Assembly: GCA_030064795.1 (NCBI GenBank)
Contig: JASJEI010000184.1
Span: 1-13,399 of the forward strand
DNA from: Pleurocapsa sp. MO_226.B13
GTDB taxonomy: Bacteria > Cyanobacteriota > Cyanobacteriia > Cyanobacteriales > Xenococcaceae
DNA: 13,399 nucleotides
Direction of reading: 5' to 3'
The notes beneath the pieces are model-generated. The model saw only the letters and a program-made list of their open reading frames with translations, was not told the origin of the DNA and ran no database searches. The position numbers and the translations under genes were made by a program. Positions 1 through 7,185 of this stretch are shown here, one piece after another; within the stretch, counting starts at the first letter, position 1; each line of letters begins with the position of its first letter.

Positions 1-123
1 TCGATACGAAAACCTCTTGTTCGATTAATTATTGCTCCGTTTCCTGAACGACAGAAAAATTCATCCGATTTCTTCTTTGAGCCAAATTCTCAAACCCTCT
101 TGACAACTGCTATTCAAGCTTAA
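1..123 (+). CDS. Possible C-terminal end of an upstream gene (partial)
   Basis: Frame 1 is open from the first base of the window to a TAA at 121-123, giving about 40 residues that end in LLTTAIQA. The piece is mixed polar and hydrophobic, with a PFPERQK stretch, and matches no family I recognise. It ends just before the resolvase promoter region, which is what an upstream co-oriented gene would do. Forty open codons can occur by chance in AT-rich DNA, so this is a tentative partial gene. The sequence left of the window would settle it. Confidence 0.35.
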   Translation, partial: SIRKPLVRLIIAPFPERQKNSSDFFFEPNSQTLLTTAIQA

Positions 124-136
124 CTTGTGACCAATG
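119..136 (+). repeat. 18-bp repeat, copy A (inverted copy at 8204-8221)
   Basis: The sequence CTTAACTTGTGACCAATG lies upstream of the resolvase promoter. The same 18 bases occur on the minus strand at 8204-8221, and a one-mismatch 16-bp version lies at 8412-8427 on the plus strand. It may be a regulator site or part of a dispersed intergenic repeat; it contains TGTGA, a CRP-like half-site, without the matching second half. Confidence 0.6.
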
Positions 137-137
137 G

Positions 138-149
138 GTATAGCTATAC
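138..149. repeat. Perfect 12-bp palindrome GTATAGCTATAC upstream of the resolvase
   Basis: GTATAGCTATAC is its own reverse complement. It is the first of several GGTATAG-type motifs around the resolvase gene; the next is GGTATAGATAT at 166-176, between the proposed -35 and -10 boxes. The position suits an operator for autoregulation or a recombinase contact site. Which of the two is not shown by the sequence. Confidence 0.55.
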
Positions 150-155
150 TTTAAT

Positions 156-185
156 TTGATTTATTGGTATAGATATTGTTATAAT
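156..185 (+). promoter_or_regulatory. Candidate sigma-70-type promoter of the resolvase gene
   Basis: A TTGATT -35-like box (156-161) and a perfect TATAAT -10 box (180-185) are separated by 18 bases. TG one base before the -10 box (177-178) makes it an extended -10. Transcription would begin near 191-193, leaving a leader of about 28 bases before the ATG at 221. A GGTATAGATAT motif (166-176) sits in the spacer, where a bound protein would block RNA polymerase. Confidence 0.55.
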
Positions 186-220
186 ATGATATAGTTACTT
201 TTTAGTTGCAAGATCTTATT

Positions 221-2257
221 ATGGTTTCTCTGGATTCGGACAAGTTTAATCGTGCTTGTGGAGTTGCGCGTACCAAGTGGCTTCGTCAACTGCTAGCAGA
301 ACATCTGACTCGTTTGATTGAACTGTCTGGTAGCAAAGAGGATTTAGAGATAGCTAAACAATGGGATTCGCTCATCAAACAAAAATTTGTCGAGCGAGGT
401 TTGATTTCACTCCATCAACAGAAGAATCGAATCACTGATGTTCGTAACGCCATTAAGGTAATCGACCCCAATCATCCTGCACTCAACGTGGTCGGTTTTA
501 CCGCCCATGAATGGATGGAGATTAATTCTATGGCTGCTAGTGCTACCGCCTCTCGTACTACTCAATTTTTAGCTTCGACTGAGGCGATCGCATTTCAGGC
601 GGCTCAATTACTTCAATCTCGTATCTGGTCGGAAGTGGCTGCTGGTTTGGCTGTGGTTACCGGTCGTCGAGTCAGTGAAATTTTGAAGACTGCTCATTTT
701 ACTTTTAAATCGACCTACTCGGTTCTGTTTACTGGTGCGGTTAAGCGTCGCCAGGAGTCTGTTGCTCTTAACTTTGAGATTCCTACTTTAGTCGAGGCGA
801 ACACTGTGATTGAGGCGATCGCGAAGCTCCGTGGTTGGCTTGATACTTCTCATCTGACTAATCGTCAAATTAATGAGCGCTATGAGCAAGCTGTGGCCCA
901 AGCTTGCGAGCGCTATTTTCGCGATTTAGTTCCTCTACGTGAGGGTAAGGGGAACCTTTATACTCACCTCTTTCGCGCTGTTTATGCCACCATCGCTACT
1001 CATTGGTTTTGTCCGCCCACGGTTTCGGATCTGGAGTTTCGAGCTTATATTCAGGGTCATTTTCAGATTTTAAATGAAGCTAACGAGCAAAAGCGCACCA
1101 GTATGGCTGCTCAACGTCATTACTGGGATTATAAGATTGCTGATGGTCAAGGTAATGTGGATGGTCGTTTGGGGATTAAGTTACAGCAATCAGGTGTACA
1201 AGTCTTAGAGGCTTTTGATACTGCTCCAACTCCAACTCCAACTCTCAAACAGTCTCATGGTCGTTTGGTTCATTTGCGAGTTTTCTCTGACGATCGAACT
1301 ACTCTGGCTCGAATACAAGCGCAATTTGATTTGCATAATCGTGCTGCTGCTAATCATTTTGTTCTGGAGTTGGCTCAATCTCTACTCTCTACTGCTGATA
1401 CTTTGAATCAAACTCCTCAACAGTTAACGGCAAAACTTACTGATTTGGCTTCTGATTCTTTACAGACATCTGTACCCGATCTAGAAGCAGAGAAATTGAA
1501 ATTAGAGCCCGATGGTGATTCTGATGCTGTAGCTAATGATCGACCGCTTTCAGTCCAACTATCTCAACAAGATGAAACTACTGAAGATTCATCTGCTCTA
1601 CCTGATGTAGATCAATCGAATGCTGTTGATTCGAGCCTCCAAGATGCTCAACTCAAAACCGAAGAACTTTCTGACGTCGAGCGCCAAACAGCTACTCAAT
1701 CCGAGGCTCTTTTTGACCGCCTGGATCGACAACAACAGTCTTTGTCTAGTTTGACTGATGCTATTCATGGTCTAGTTAAAGTCTTGGCTAATCCGACCCA
1801 TCCAACTTCTACTAATCCGACGACCCATTCTGAAAGTTCCGCCAAGTCCGAGCCGACTGCTCGCGAGCGCTCAAAGGATCTAGTTACATCGACCGCTCTT
1901 GAGCGACGAAGATCATCAATTGAGACTGAAACACCCGAGCCAACCAAATCCTCTGCTCTGACCGACAAGATTTCTCGTCAACGCCGTTCCGAACTTTCTC
2001 GTCAAAAGGTCAATCAATATATCGATCGCATTATCGCTTATAACGATGTCCAAGATCGCCCCCATGCCGATAAATGGTTGATTACGATCGCTGCCCTCAA
2101 AAGACTCACTCACTGCGGTCAAAGTGTTATTTATGATGTTCTCAATTCCAGAGCCTCTGAAATTCAATTTCATCACGATCGACATCAATTAGGAATCTAC
2201 CACAATCAGAAAGGCAAAAACTCACCCAAAATTGAATCGGAGATTTCTCTCCCCTGA
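221..2257 (+). CDS. Protelomerase/telomere-resolvase-like tyrosine recombinase
   Basis: The 678-residue protein resembles the Telomere_res family (TelK/TelN/ResT/TelA relatives). Such enzymes cut palindromic sites with a tyrosine nucleophile and reseal each end as a DNA hairpin. Visible features, counted from the ATG at 221: a helical basic N-terminus (about 1-95); a catalytic core (about 95-320) with Arg in TGRRVSE (149-150), Lys in AVKRR (175), an HxxR box in HLFRAVYA (His249, Arg252), and a nucleophile candidate Tyr301 or Tyr304 in RHYWDYK; a long Ser/Thr/acid-rich linker (about 335-585) with a helical stretch near 495-522; and a basic C-terminal domain (about 590-665) ending in HHDRHQLGIYHN, probably DNA-binding. 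The preceding TTG at 206 would add five residues, but the ATG leaves a normal leader after the -10 box; neither start has a clear Shine-Dalgarno sequence. The family call is from motif recognition; a different tyrosine recombinase of cyanobacterial plasmids is the alternative. Confidence 0.75.
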   Translation: MVSLDSDKFNRACGVARTKWLRQLLAEHLTRLIELSGSKEDLEIAKQWDSLIKQKFVERGLISLHQQKNRITDVRNAIKVIDPNHPALNVVGFTAHEWMEINSMAASATASRTTQFLASTEAIAFQAAQLLQSRIWSEVAAGLAVVTGRRVSEILKTAHFTFKSTYSVLFTGAVKRRQESVALNFEIPTLVEANTVIEAIAKLRGWLDTSHLTNRQINERYEQAVAQACERYFRDLVPLREGKGNLYTHLFRAVYATIATHWFCPPTVSDLEFRAYIQGHFQILNEANEQKRTSMAAQRHYWDYKIADGQGNVDGRLGIKLQQSGVQVLEAFDTAPTPTPTLKQSHGRLVHLRVFSDDRTTLARIQAQFDLHNRAAANHFVLELAQSLLSTADTLNQTPQQLTAKLTDLASDSLQTSVPDLEAEKLKLEPDGDSDAVANDRPLSVQLSQQDETTEDSSALPDVDQSNAVDSSLQDAQLKTEELSDVERQTATQSEALFDRLDRQQQSLSSLTDAIHGLVKVLANPTHPTSTNPTTHSESSAKSEPTARERSKDLVTSTALERRRSSIETETPEPTKSSALTDKISRQRRSELSRQKVNQYIDRIIAYNDVQDRPHADKWLITIAALKRLTHCGQSVIYDVLNSRASEIQFHHDRHQLGIYHNQKGKNSPKIESEISLP

Positions 2258-2464
2258 ACTCTCCTTTTTTTCTATACCTTTTATTTATTAGGTATAGTTA
2301 ATTCGTATCTATACTTTTTTAGAGATCTAACTATAAACACAGGTATAGATATGAAGGTAAATGTAGTTTTGAGAAATATATCTGAGAAAATTTGATTTTT
2401 TTCAAGGATTAAACTTTATTTTTAGTTACTTTTATCTTTCTTACTCTTTTTTTCTTTTTCTTTG
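2258..2464. other. Non-coding gap between the resolvase and the insertion sequence
   Basis: This 207-bp gap holds the GGTATAG motif cluster in its first half and a strongly pyrimidine-rich tract (about 2397-2464) in its second half. I see no gene, tRNA or GC-rich hairpin followed by a T run, so the end of resolvase transcription is not marked by an obvious terminator. Confidence 0.6.
2271..2353. repeat. Cluster of GGTATAG-type motifs downstream of the resolvase
   Basis: Four related motifs lie in 83 bp. CTATACC (2272-2278) and GGTATAG (2291-2297) form an inverted pair with perfect 7-bp arms and a 12-base AT-only loop. GTATCTATAC is at 2305-2314 and AGGTATAGATATG at 2341-2353. The last contains the 11-mer GGTATAGATAT also seen at 166-176. 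The arms are too AT-rich to look like an intrinsic terminator. They could be binding sites for the resolvase or iteron-like elements. Confidence 0.55.
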
Positions 2465-2488
2465 TCCTTTAGTCACATATTTCTTTAC
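2465..2488 (+). repeat. Left terminal inverted repeat of the insertion sequence
   Basis: It begins TCCTTTAGTCACAT and matches the reverse complement of 4188-4211 at 20 of 24 positions, with the inner 8-base stretch AGTCACAT identical. It lies 37 bp past the transposase stop codon, so it is the transposase-distal end. Confidence 0.75.
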
Positions 2489-2525
2489 ATTTATTTTCTG
2501 CTCCACTGGCCCTTTTTATCTATAT

Positions 2526-3899
2526 CTATACCTCTTTTGCCAGACCCTCGATCATTAACTGCCATCCAATACTCATATCCTTTAGTCTTTGCCAGCCTCT
2601 CCACAAGGTCTTCACTCCTGGTTCTCCGTCCCCTTTGCGACCCAGAAAACCCCCTAATGATGCTATCTGCCGTACTCCTTCCCTTAATGTGGGACTCGAC
2701 CTTGGCAATTGTTTCTGTTTCTGTGTGGCTAAATACAATACTTGCCATTCTTGTTCTTCTAATACTTCGTCTATTCTCTTTTCTGGATGAGCTCTCGCTT
2801 CATAGGTTAACCACAGCAATCTCCAGGCCACGATCGCGTAAGTTGCCAATGCTTTCTCCATTCTTTCTGCCGTCTCCAACTGCAGTTCTTCTATTCCACA
2901 ACCGCTTTTTAATACGTAGTGAAATCGCTCTATCAACCATCGATAAGCATATTTTTCCAGACAATCACAGGCATCTGTGTAATTTAATACTGGCAGTGTG
3001 GTTAACAAGAGCCAACTTACCGCTTTTTCTGTTGGTGGTGGATTTTCTTCTTCCGCTAATATTGCTTGTACGACAATCGGTGCTTGAATCTCTTTTTTCC
3101 CCTTTGGTGGTTGTAATTCTAAAGTTGTAAATCTCACCGTTAACCTAGCGAATCTGGCTTTTCTTCTGGGTGTTCTTTGTAACTCTAATGTTTTTTCACC
3201 ACAGGGAGAAACTAACCTTAATGTCTCAAATAATTTTTCGGTTTCTCCTTGGGCTTTCTTCACTCTTCTGTTGTGAGATGCCCTAATTAATAAATGTGAC
3301 CCGATTCGACGGGGCTGGGCAAATAGTTCATATATGTCTGCTTCTCGATCTGCTATGGTTATTAGGGATATTTCTTGAGGAATTAGATTCTGACTGCGAG
3401 CTTGACTTTCTAGCCACCTATAGCTCTCCTTTTCGGCAATTTTTCTTCTTCTCTCTTTTACTCCTTTTCCCTTCCTTGCTTTTTCCCTCGCCCACATTTT
3501 TTCTTCTAACAGGCCCAATGGCACACCTGATTCACTTACTGCCAATACACTATGCAAATGGAGTCCTTTAGCTGCTTGATTGGAAATCGCGCCTATTCCT
3601 GTTGTTCTTCGACGATTCCCTAAATCTAGCTCCGTTTTATCTTGAATCGCTAGCACTACTTTATGTTCTTTTATTCTCTCAATTGTTGCAGTAGTATGTG
3701 CTTCTATAATGGATGATGCTTTGATTCTTCTATTAGCCCAGAATTCATAGGTGGCTTGCATGGCTGCATTATCTCTACTGGCTTGTGGCACACTTTCGTT
3801 GGGCTGTGCCACTAAATCTTCTACTATTGCCACTAATCTTCTATTTCTTCTGTGATCTCCTAAATCTGCCCCTGATAATTCTGACTCTGCCCACGTCAT
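2526..3899 (-). CDS. IS4-family transposase (Tn5-like DDE enzyme)
   Basis: This 457-residue transposase catalyses cut-and-paste movement of the surrounding element. The N-terminal 60 residues resemble the Tn5-type DNA-binding domain (WAESELSGADLGDHRRNRRL). The DDE triad is Asp87 in AIQDKTELDL, Asp184 in IADREADIYEL and Glu324 in YAYRWLIERFHYVLKSG. That last segment gives the YREK signature (Tyr317, Arg320, Glu324, Lys331). Spacing and length are close to Tn5 transposase (476 residues). The C-terminus carries the family's GGFLGRKGDGEPG and TLWRGWQRL segments, as in the Tn5 dimerisation region. All catalytic residues are present and the frame is intact, so it is probably functional. It is transcribed in the same direction as the lipid genes to its right. 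Confidence 0.93.
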   Translation of the reverse strand: MTWAESELSGADLGDHRRNRRLVAIVEDLVAQPNESVPQASRDNAAMQATYEFWANRRIKASSIIEAHTTATIERIKEHKVVLAIQDKTELDLGNRRRTTGIGAISNQAAKGLHLHSVLAVSESGVPLGLLEEKMWAREKARKGKGVKERRRKIAEKESYRWLESQARSQNLIPQEISLITIADREADIYELFAQPRRIGSHLLIRASHNRRVKKAQGETEKLFETLRLVSPCGEKTLELQRTPRRKARFARLTVRFTTLELQPPKGKKEIQAPIVVQAILAEEENPPPTEKAVSWLLLTTLPVLNYTDACDCLEKYAYRWLIERFHYVLKSGCGIEELQLETAERMEKALATYAIVAWRLLWLTYEARAHPEKRIDEVLEEQEWQVLYLATQKQKQLPRSSPTLREGVRQIASLGGFLGRKGDGEPGVKTLWRGWQRLKDMSIGWQLMIEGLAKEV

Positions 3900-4187
3900 T
3901 TTCTTGCACCTCTCCCAGAAGCTTTTTGAGTTCTTACTCTAATCTTCTTGAATTTTTGTTTCTTTTTTGTTAGTTTTAATCTCTCAATACTTTATTCTAT
4001 AAAGGTTTCAGCTTGATTAAGTCTTATTTTACTCCTCTTTACTTTTCTCAATTTCTTGTTACTTTATTTTCTCTTTTCTTAACTCAATTCTTGCTTTTTG
4101 TAAAATTATCGCTTTGCTTTTCTTTACTTTTTAATCCCCTTTTTCTCATATCTCTTCCTACTTCTACCTTGCAGAAATTATTTAATT

Positions 4188-4211
4188 GTTAAGTAAAATG
4201 TGACTAAGGGA
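4188..4211 (-). repeat. Right terminal inverted repeat of the insertion sequence
   Basis: Read on the minus strand it begins TCCCTTAGTCACATTTTAC and pairs with the left end. It is on the promoter side of the transposase and lies 34 bp from the PlsC-like stop codon at 4246. Confidence 0.75.
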
Positions 4212-4245
4212 TAGGCTTTGAACAACGCCGAATATAATCAGTATT

Positions 4246-4929
4246 TCATCGCCCTAAGCTATGAAGTTCGTTGATGATCATTGTACAGTTTTGGGTGACG
4301 TTCCATAAATCCTCTCTGCGGACAGAAGGGGGGGGGGCTAATGGTTGGCCAATACGTACACTTACGGGAACAGACGGTGGCATTTGTACGTTCGGCTTAC
4401 CATCCTCTATGATATGTCCCCCAACCATCAAAGCCTGGGTGCCCCACAAACAGACTGGTAACAAAGGAACCTGATGCTTGGCAGCAAGGAAGGCAGCACC
4501 TAACTTCGGGTCTGTAATACGACCATCAGGGGTGAAAGTTCCCTGAAGAAAGATGCCGATAGCCCAACCCTTCGCCAGCGTGTCTTGGGCCATGCGAATT
4601 GCTTTACGATCCAGCGATGCTCGCTTGACCGGATAGGCACCATACAGCTGAATCAGCTGCCTGAGGATTGGCACCTGGAAAAGTTCTGCCTTAGCCATAT
4701 AGGCAACAGGACGGTTAACACAGCAAGAAAGAATGAGAGGATCGTAATCGCTGGCATGATTGCAGACGACCACTACAGGACCATGTTGGGGAACATATTG
4801 CTCCCCATAGACTTTACCCTGAAAGTGGAACCGAAACAGGGGAGCAACTACGGGCCATTTCAGCAAATGATATAACAGTAAACTTAGCAGAGGTTCTCTG
4901 GTGCGATTCATACTTGATATTTCCGACAT
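4246..4929 (-). CDS. PlsC-like 1-acyl-glycerol-phosphate-type acyltransferase
   Basis: This 227-residue protein belongs to the PlsC/LPLAT family, which transfers acyl groups to lyso-lipid acceptors at the inner face of the membrane. A hydrophobic N-terminal helix (about 13-32) suits membrane anchoring. Motif I is NHASDYD, with the catalytic His58 and Asp63. Motif II is GAYPVKR (97-103). Motif IV is PLLPVCLWG (155-163). Motif III reads FLQGTFT (127-133) where the family usually has FPEGTR, so Glu is Gln129 and Arg is Phe132. Since motif III helps bind the acceptor phosphate, the acceptor may not be ordinary lysophosphatidate. Ten consecutive C residues (4328-4337, read on the minus strand) encode part of Ala198 to Pro201. 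The start lies 5 bases after the stop codon of the CFA-like gene, indicating coupled expression. It is the last gene of the block. Confidence 0.88.
   Translation of the reverse strand: MSEISSMNRTREPLLSLLLYHLLKWPVVAPLFRFHFQGKVYGEQYVPQHGPVVVVCNHASDYDPLILSCCVNRPVAYMAKAELFQVPILRQLIQLYGAYPVKRASLDRKAIRMAQDTLAKGWAIGIFLQGTFTPDGRITDPKLGAAFLAAKHQVPLLPVCLWGTQALMVGGHIIEDGKPNVQMPPSVPVSVRIGQPLAPPPSVRREDLWNVTQNCTMIINELHSLGR
4328..4337 (+). repeat. Homopolymer of ten G (C10 on the coding strand) inside the PlsC-like gene
   Basis: Ten consecutive G residues on the plus strand, read as C10 in the coding strand, span part of Ala198 through Pro201. One-base slippage would change or truncate only the last 26 or so residues, leaving the catalytic motifs intact. 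Tracts of this length are slippage-prone and also prone to sequencing error. Confidence 0.9.
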
Positions 4930-4934
4930 AAATA

Positions 4935-6167
4935 CTACACCCGCTGCAGGGGAATTGGCATCGTATGATCCTTGGTGAAAAGAACTTGGTAGACAGCAGA
5001 CTCAGAAACAAAAGCGGCGGCGATACCACAGCATAAATAGTACTCCCACATCCGCATAAACCGGTCATCATAATGATTGGTATCCAGCGTTTTCTTGTTA
5101 GCTTGAAAGTTTTGCAGCCATCTACGGGTTGTATATCCGTAATGTCGCACAATGTTCTCAACATCTAGTGTTGCCAAATGATTTCGCTCAAGCTGCATAG
5201 AAATCTCAGATAACTTGGGTTGACCAGAGCCAGGGAAGATGTATTTTTGGATAAAGGAGTCGTGCTTGTTTTTGGATGTATTACAGCCTATGGCGTGAAT
5301 CAAACCCATTCCTTGGGGAGTCAGAACTCGGGAAATATTTCTGATGTATCGTCCGTATTCTTTACGGGGCAAATGTTCCATCATCCCGACACTGACAACT
5401 TTGTCGAAACATCCATCAAGAGAACGGTGATCTCTGAACTGAATTTGAATTCGATCTTTGAGTCCTGCTTTGGCAATATTTTCATTGCCTCGTTGGCAAT
5501 GTCGCTTGCTGGTGGTAATTCCGATGCCTCTTACCCCATAGTTTTTGGCTGCGTACAGTAAGAGCCCGCCAAAACCGCAACCGATGTCCAGTAGATGGTC
5601 TCCAGCTTTTAGCTTTAATTTTTGACAGATCCGCTCGAGTTTATTGAGCTGTAATTGCTCCAGACTATCCTCTGGAGAGTAGGCGTAGCCACAGGAATAG
5701 GTCAAGGTGGGATCGAGAAAGGCCTCAAATAATTGATCGCCAATATCGTAATGGCGCTGTACGTTCTGTTGCTCTCCCCGCCAGAGATTTGTCAGTTGAA
5801 TACCGAATATTTTTAAGGCAAGTGGGACATCTTTCTTGACTTTTTTGTCTAGTTTGTTCTTCAAGAGAATTGTCAGAAAATCTTGAAGTGTTCCATCTTG
5901 AATCTCAAAATCTCGATCCATATAAGATTCTCCTAACCCTAGATTTCCATAGGCTAAGACTCGGAGAAAAAAACGATTACGACGCACATCAACCGTTACA
6001 TCATAAGCTTTATCTAGTGAGTTATCCTCGTAACTCCCAACAATTCTGTCAAGTCCCTCTCCGATGAATCTAATTTTGGCATTAGTCAGATGTTTGTCGA
6101 GAAGCTGTAGGAACAAATTTTGGGAGACGGAACTAGTTCTCGATTTGGGTATTGATGTAGTAGTCAT
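4935..6167 (-). CDS. Cyclopropane-fatty-acyl-phospholipid synthase-like methyltransferase
   Basis: This 410-residue protein is a CFA synthase-family (CmaA/Cfa) SAM-dependent enzyme. The family adds a methylene across a cis double bond of an acyl chain, and some members methylate it instead. Residues 1-130 match the N-terminal lipid-binding region; the catalytic domain follows from HYDIGDQLFEAFLDP (139-153). The SAM-binding loop is LLDIGCGFGG (192-201). Residues equivalent to the E. coli active site can be proposed: Cys159 (TYSCGY), Glu264-His265 (GMMEHL), Ile310 (KYIFPG) and Tyr343 (HYGYTTRRW). The C-terminal RMWEYYLCCGIAAAF is typical. Length is close to the usual 380-430. Cyclopropane lipids are uncommon in cyanobacteria, so a specialised product is more likely than general membrane modification. 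It lies 59 bp after the hydrolase above it and 5 bp before the PlsC-like gene. No strong Shine-Dalgarno precedes the ATG. Confidence 0.9.
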   Translation of the reverse strand: MTTTSIPKSRTSSVSQNLFLQLLDKHLTNAKIRFIGEGLDRIVGSYEDNSLDKAYDVTVDVRRNRFFLRVLAYGNLGLGESYMDRDFEIQDGTLQDFLTILLKNKLDKKVKKDVPLALKIFGIQLTNLWRGEQQNVQRHYDIGDQLFEAFLDPTLTYSCGYAYSPEDSLEQLQLNKLERICQKLKLKAGDHLLDIGCGFGGLLLYAAKNYGVRGIGITTSKRHCQRGNENIAKAGLKDRIQIQFRDHRSLDGCFDKVVSVGMMEHLPRKEYGRYIRNISRVLTPQGMGLIHAIGCNTSKNKHDSFIQKYIFPGSGQPKLSEISMQLERNHLATLDVENIVRHYGYTTRRWLQNFQANKKTLDTNHYDDRFMRMWEYYLCCGIAAAFVSESAVYQVLFTKDHTMPIPLQRV

Positions 6168-6226
6168 AGGAATAAAATTGAGTGGAAATCGAACTATTAA
6201 ACTTCAGTAATTAGATAGTCAGAGAA

Positions 6227-7081
6227 TTATTGTCGCTTTAACCAATCAGATGTTTCTTGCCATAGAGATGTTCTGAATTTTCGACTAAAAAAGCCAAAAT
6301 GCCCAATGTGGGAAACCCCTAAATCCAGAGGATCAATATGCCTGTATATCTTTTCTTGGCTACCATAAAATGTCATTAAATTTTCTACAGAACGCTTGGG
6401 TGCATAAGTGTCATCTTCAAAGCTGTATATTAGAATAGGCACTCTAAAATCGTTGAATTTTTGCCTGAGATGCCGCTCTTCAAAAAAATAATTTGGATTT
6501 CTTCCCCATCTGGCCCATTCCAAAGCGATTCCAGCAGGTAAATCCTCCCCAAGCTTAAATTTCTTGGCTGGAAAATAAGAGAAGGTTTTAGTTAGAAAAG
6601 GAATGAAAATATACCATAGTGCGGCCATCCAGTATTTTCTGGGAGCATCCCAGAAGCCCCAATATCCGCTTTGAGATGCTATGGAAACCATGGCAGAAAT
6701 TTTGTGTTTATTATCAGCCAATCCAATCATTTGACCACCTCCACTATGTCCGACAAGTAAGAGTTGGGCTGAGTGATACTTTACCGAGAGCCAATTAATA
6801 ATACCTGCTAGATCTTTTTCTCCCCATTCATGCATAAATGCATGAAACTGTTGTATTTCCTTAGTCAGGGAATCACCGATACCTCGATAATCAAATGTCA
6901 TGACTGTAAATCCCTCTTCTGCCATGAACATAGCGTACCTTTTGTAGTAAATTTGCTTGACAGCTGTGGCTGAGGCAATCAACAAGACTTTGTTATTATT
7001 ATCTTGGCTTTCTGAACGATACAAGATAGAAGACAATAGGAATCCGTCAGTAGCTGGAATTTTTAGCTGATGAATTTTCAT
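6227..7081 (-). CDS. Alpha/beta hydrolase (paralogue of the 10727-11653 gene)
   Basis: This 284-residue alpha/beta-hydrolase-fold protein has the YRGIGDS oxyanion-side loop (65-71), the nucleophile elbow GHSGGG with Ser113, an acid candidate at Asp223/Asp224 (SFEDDTYAPK), and the catalytic His in SHIGHFGFF (probably His261). A cap region around 140-200 is rich in aromatic residues and has a hydrophobic stretch (AALWYIFIPFLTKTFSYF, about 153-170) that suits a lipid-like substrate. It shares its layout and many positions with the 308-residue hydrolase at 10727-11653, for example GIALEWARWG versus GIALDWYRWG and APKRSVE versus APKQSVD. Likely work is on an acyl ester or thioester, but the substrate cannot be read from sequence. 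Gaps are 104 bp to the gene before and 59 bp to the gene after it. Confidence 0.85.
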   Translation of the reverse strand: MKIHQLKIPATDGFLLSSILYRSESQDNNNKVLLIASATAVKQIYYKRYAMFMAEEGFTVMTFDYRGIGDSLTKEIQQFHAFMHEWGEKDLAGIINWLSVKYHSAQLLLVGHSGGGQMIGLADNKHKISAMVSIASQSGYWGFWDAPRKYWMAALWYIFIPFLTKTFSYFPAKKFKLGEDLPAGIALEWARWGRNPNYFFEERHLRQKFNDFRVPILIYSFEDDTYAPKRSVENLMTFYGSQEKIYRHIDPLDLGVSHIGHFGFFSRKFRTSLWQETSDWLKRQ

Positions 7082-7185
7082 AACTAGTTGTGTGCCATCT
7101 TTAGAAAAATCAAGATCAGTGGCAATACAATTCAGAATGAAGTGAACTGTATTAAATTAAAAAGATCAGACAAGATTAATCAGAA

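Larger units (their letters stand above)
2465..4211 (-). mobile_element. IS4-family (Tn5/IS50-like) insertion sequence, complete
   Basis: The 1747-bp element is bounded by imperfect 24-bp terminal inverted repeats at 2465-2488 and 4188-4211. These match at 20 of 24 positions around a CTTTAGTCACAT/CCTTAGTCACAT core. It holds one intact transposase gene on the minus strand. The 9 bases before the left end (TTTTCTTTG) and after the right end (TAGGCTTTG) agree at 6 of 9 positions, including CTTTG exactly; this may be a decayed 9-bp target duplication of the kind Tn5-like elements make, but the flanks are low-complexity. About 290 bp between the transposase start and the right end is T-rich on the plus strand and non-coding. 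Confidence 0.75.

Noticed and set aside
1765..2188. Two minus-strand frames (67 and 90 residues) within the resolvase gene
   Set aside because: They are shadows of the linker and C-terminal domain coding sequence, with no independent support.
2271..2297. CTATACC/GGTATAG inverted repeat as a transcription terminator of the resolvase
   Set aside because: The arms are AT-rich with a 12-base loop and no T run follows on the plus strand, so a stable terminator hairpin is unlikely.
2462..3130. 222-residue plus-strand open frame, very Leu/Phe/Ser-rich
   Set aside because: It is antisense to the well-supported transposase gene, and its composition follows from reading the purine-rich transposase strand backwards.
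5220..5561. 113-residue plus-strand frame inside the CFA-like gene
   Set aside because: It overlaps conserved catalytic segments of the methyltransferase on the other strand and shows no domain.
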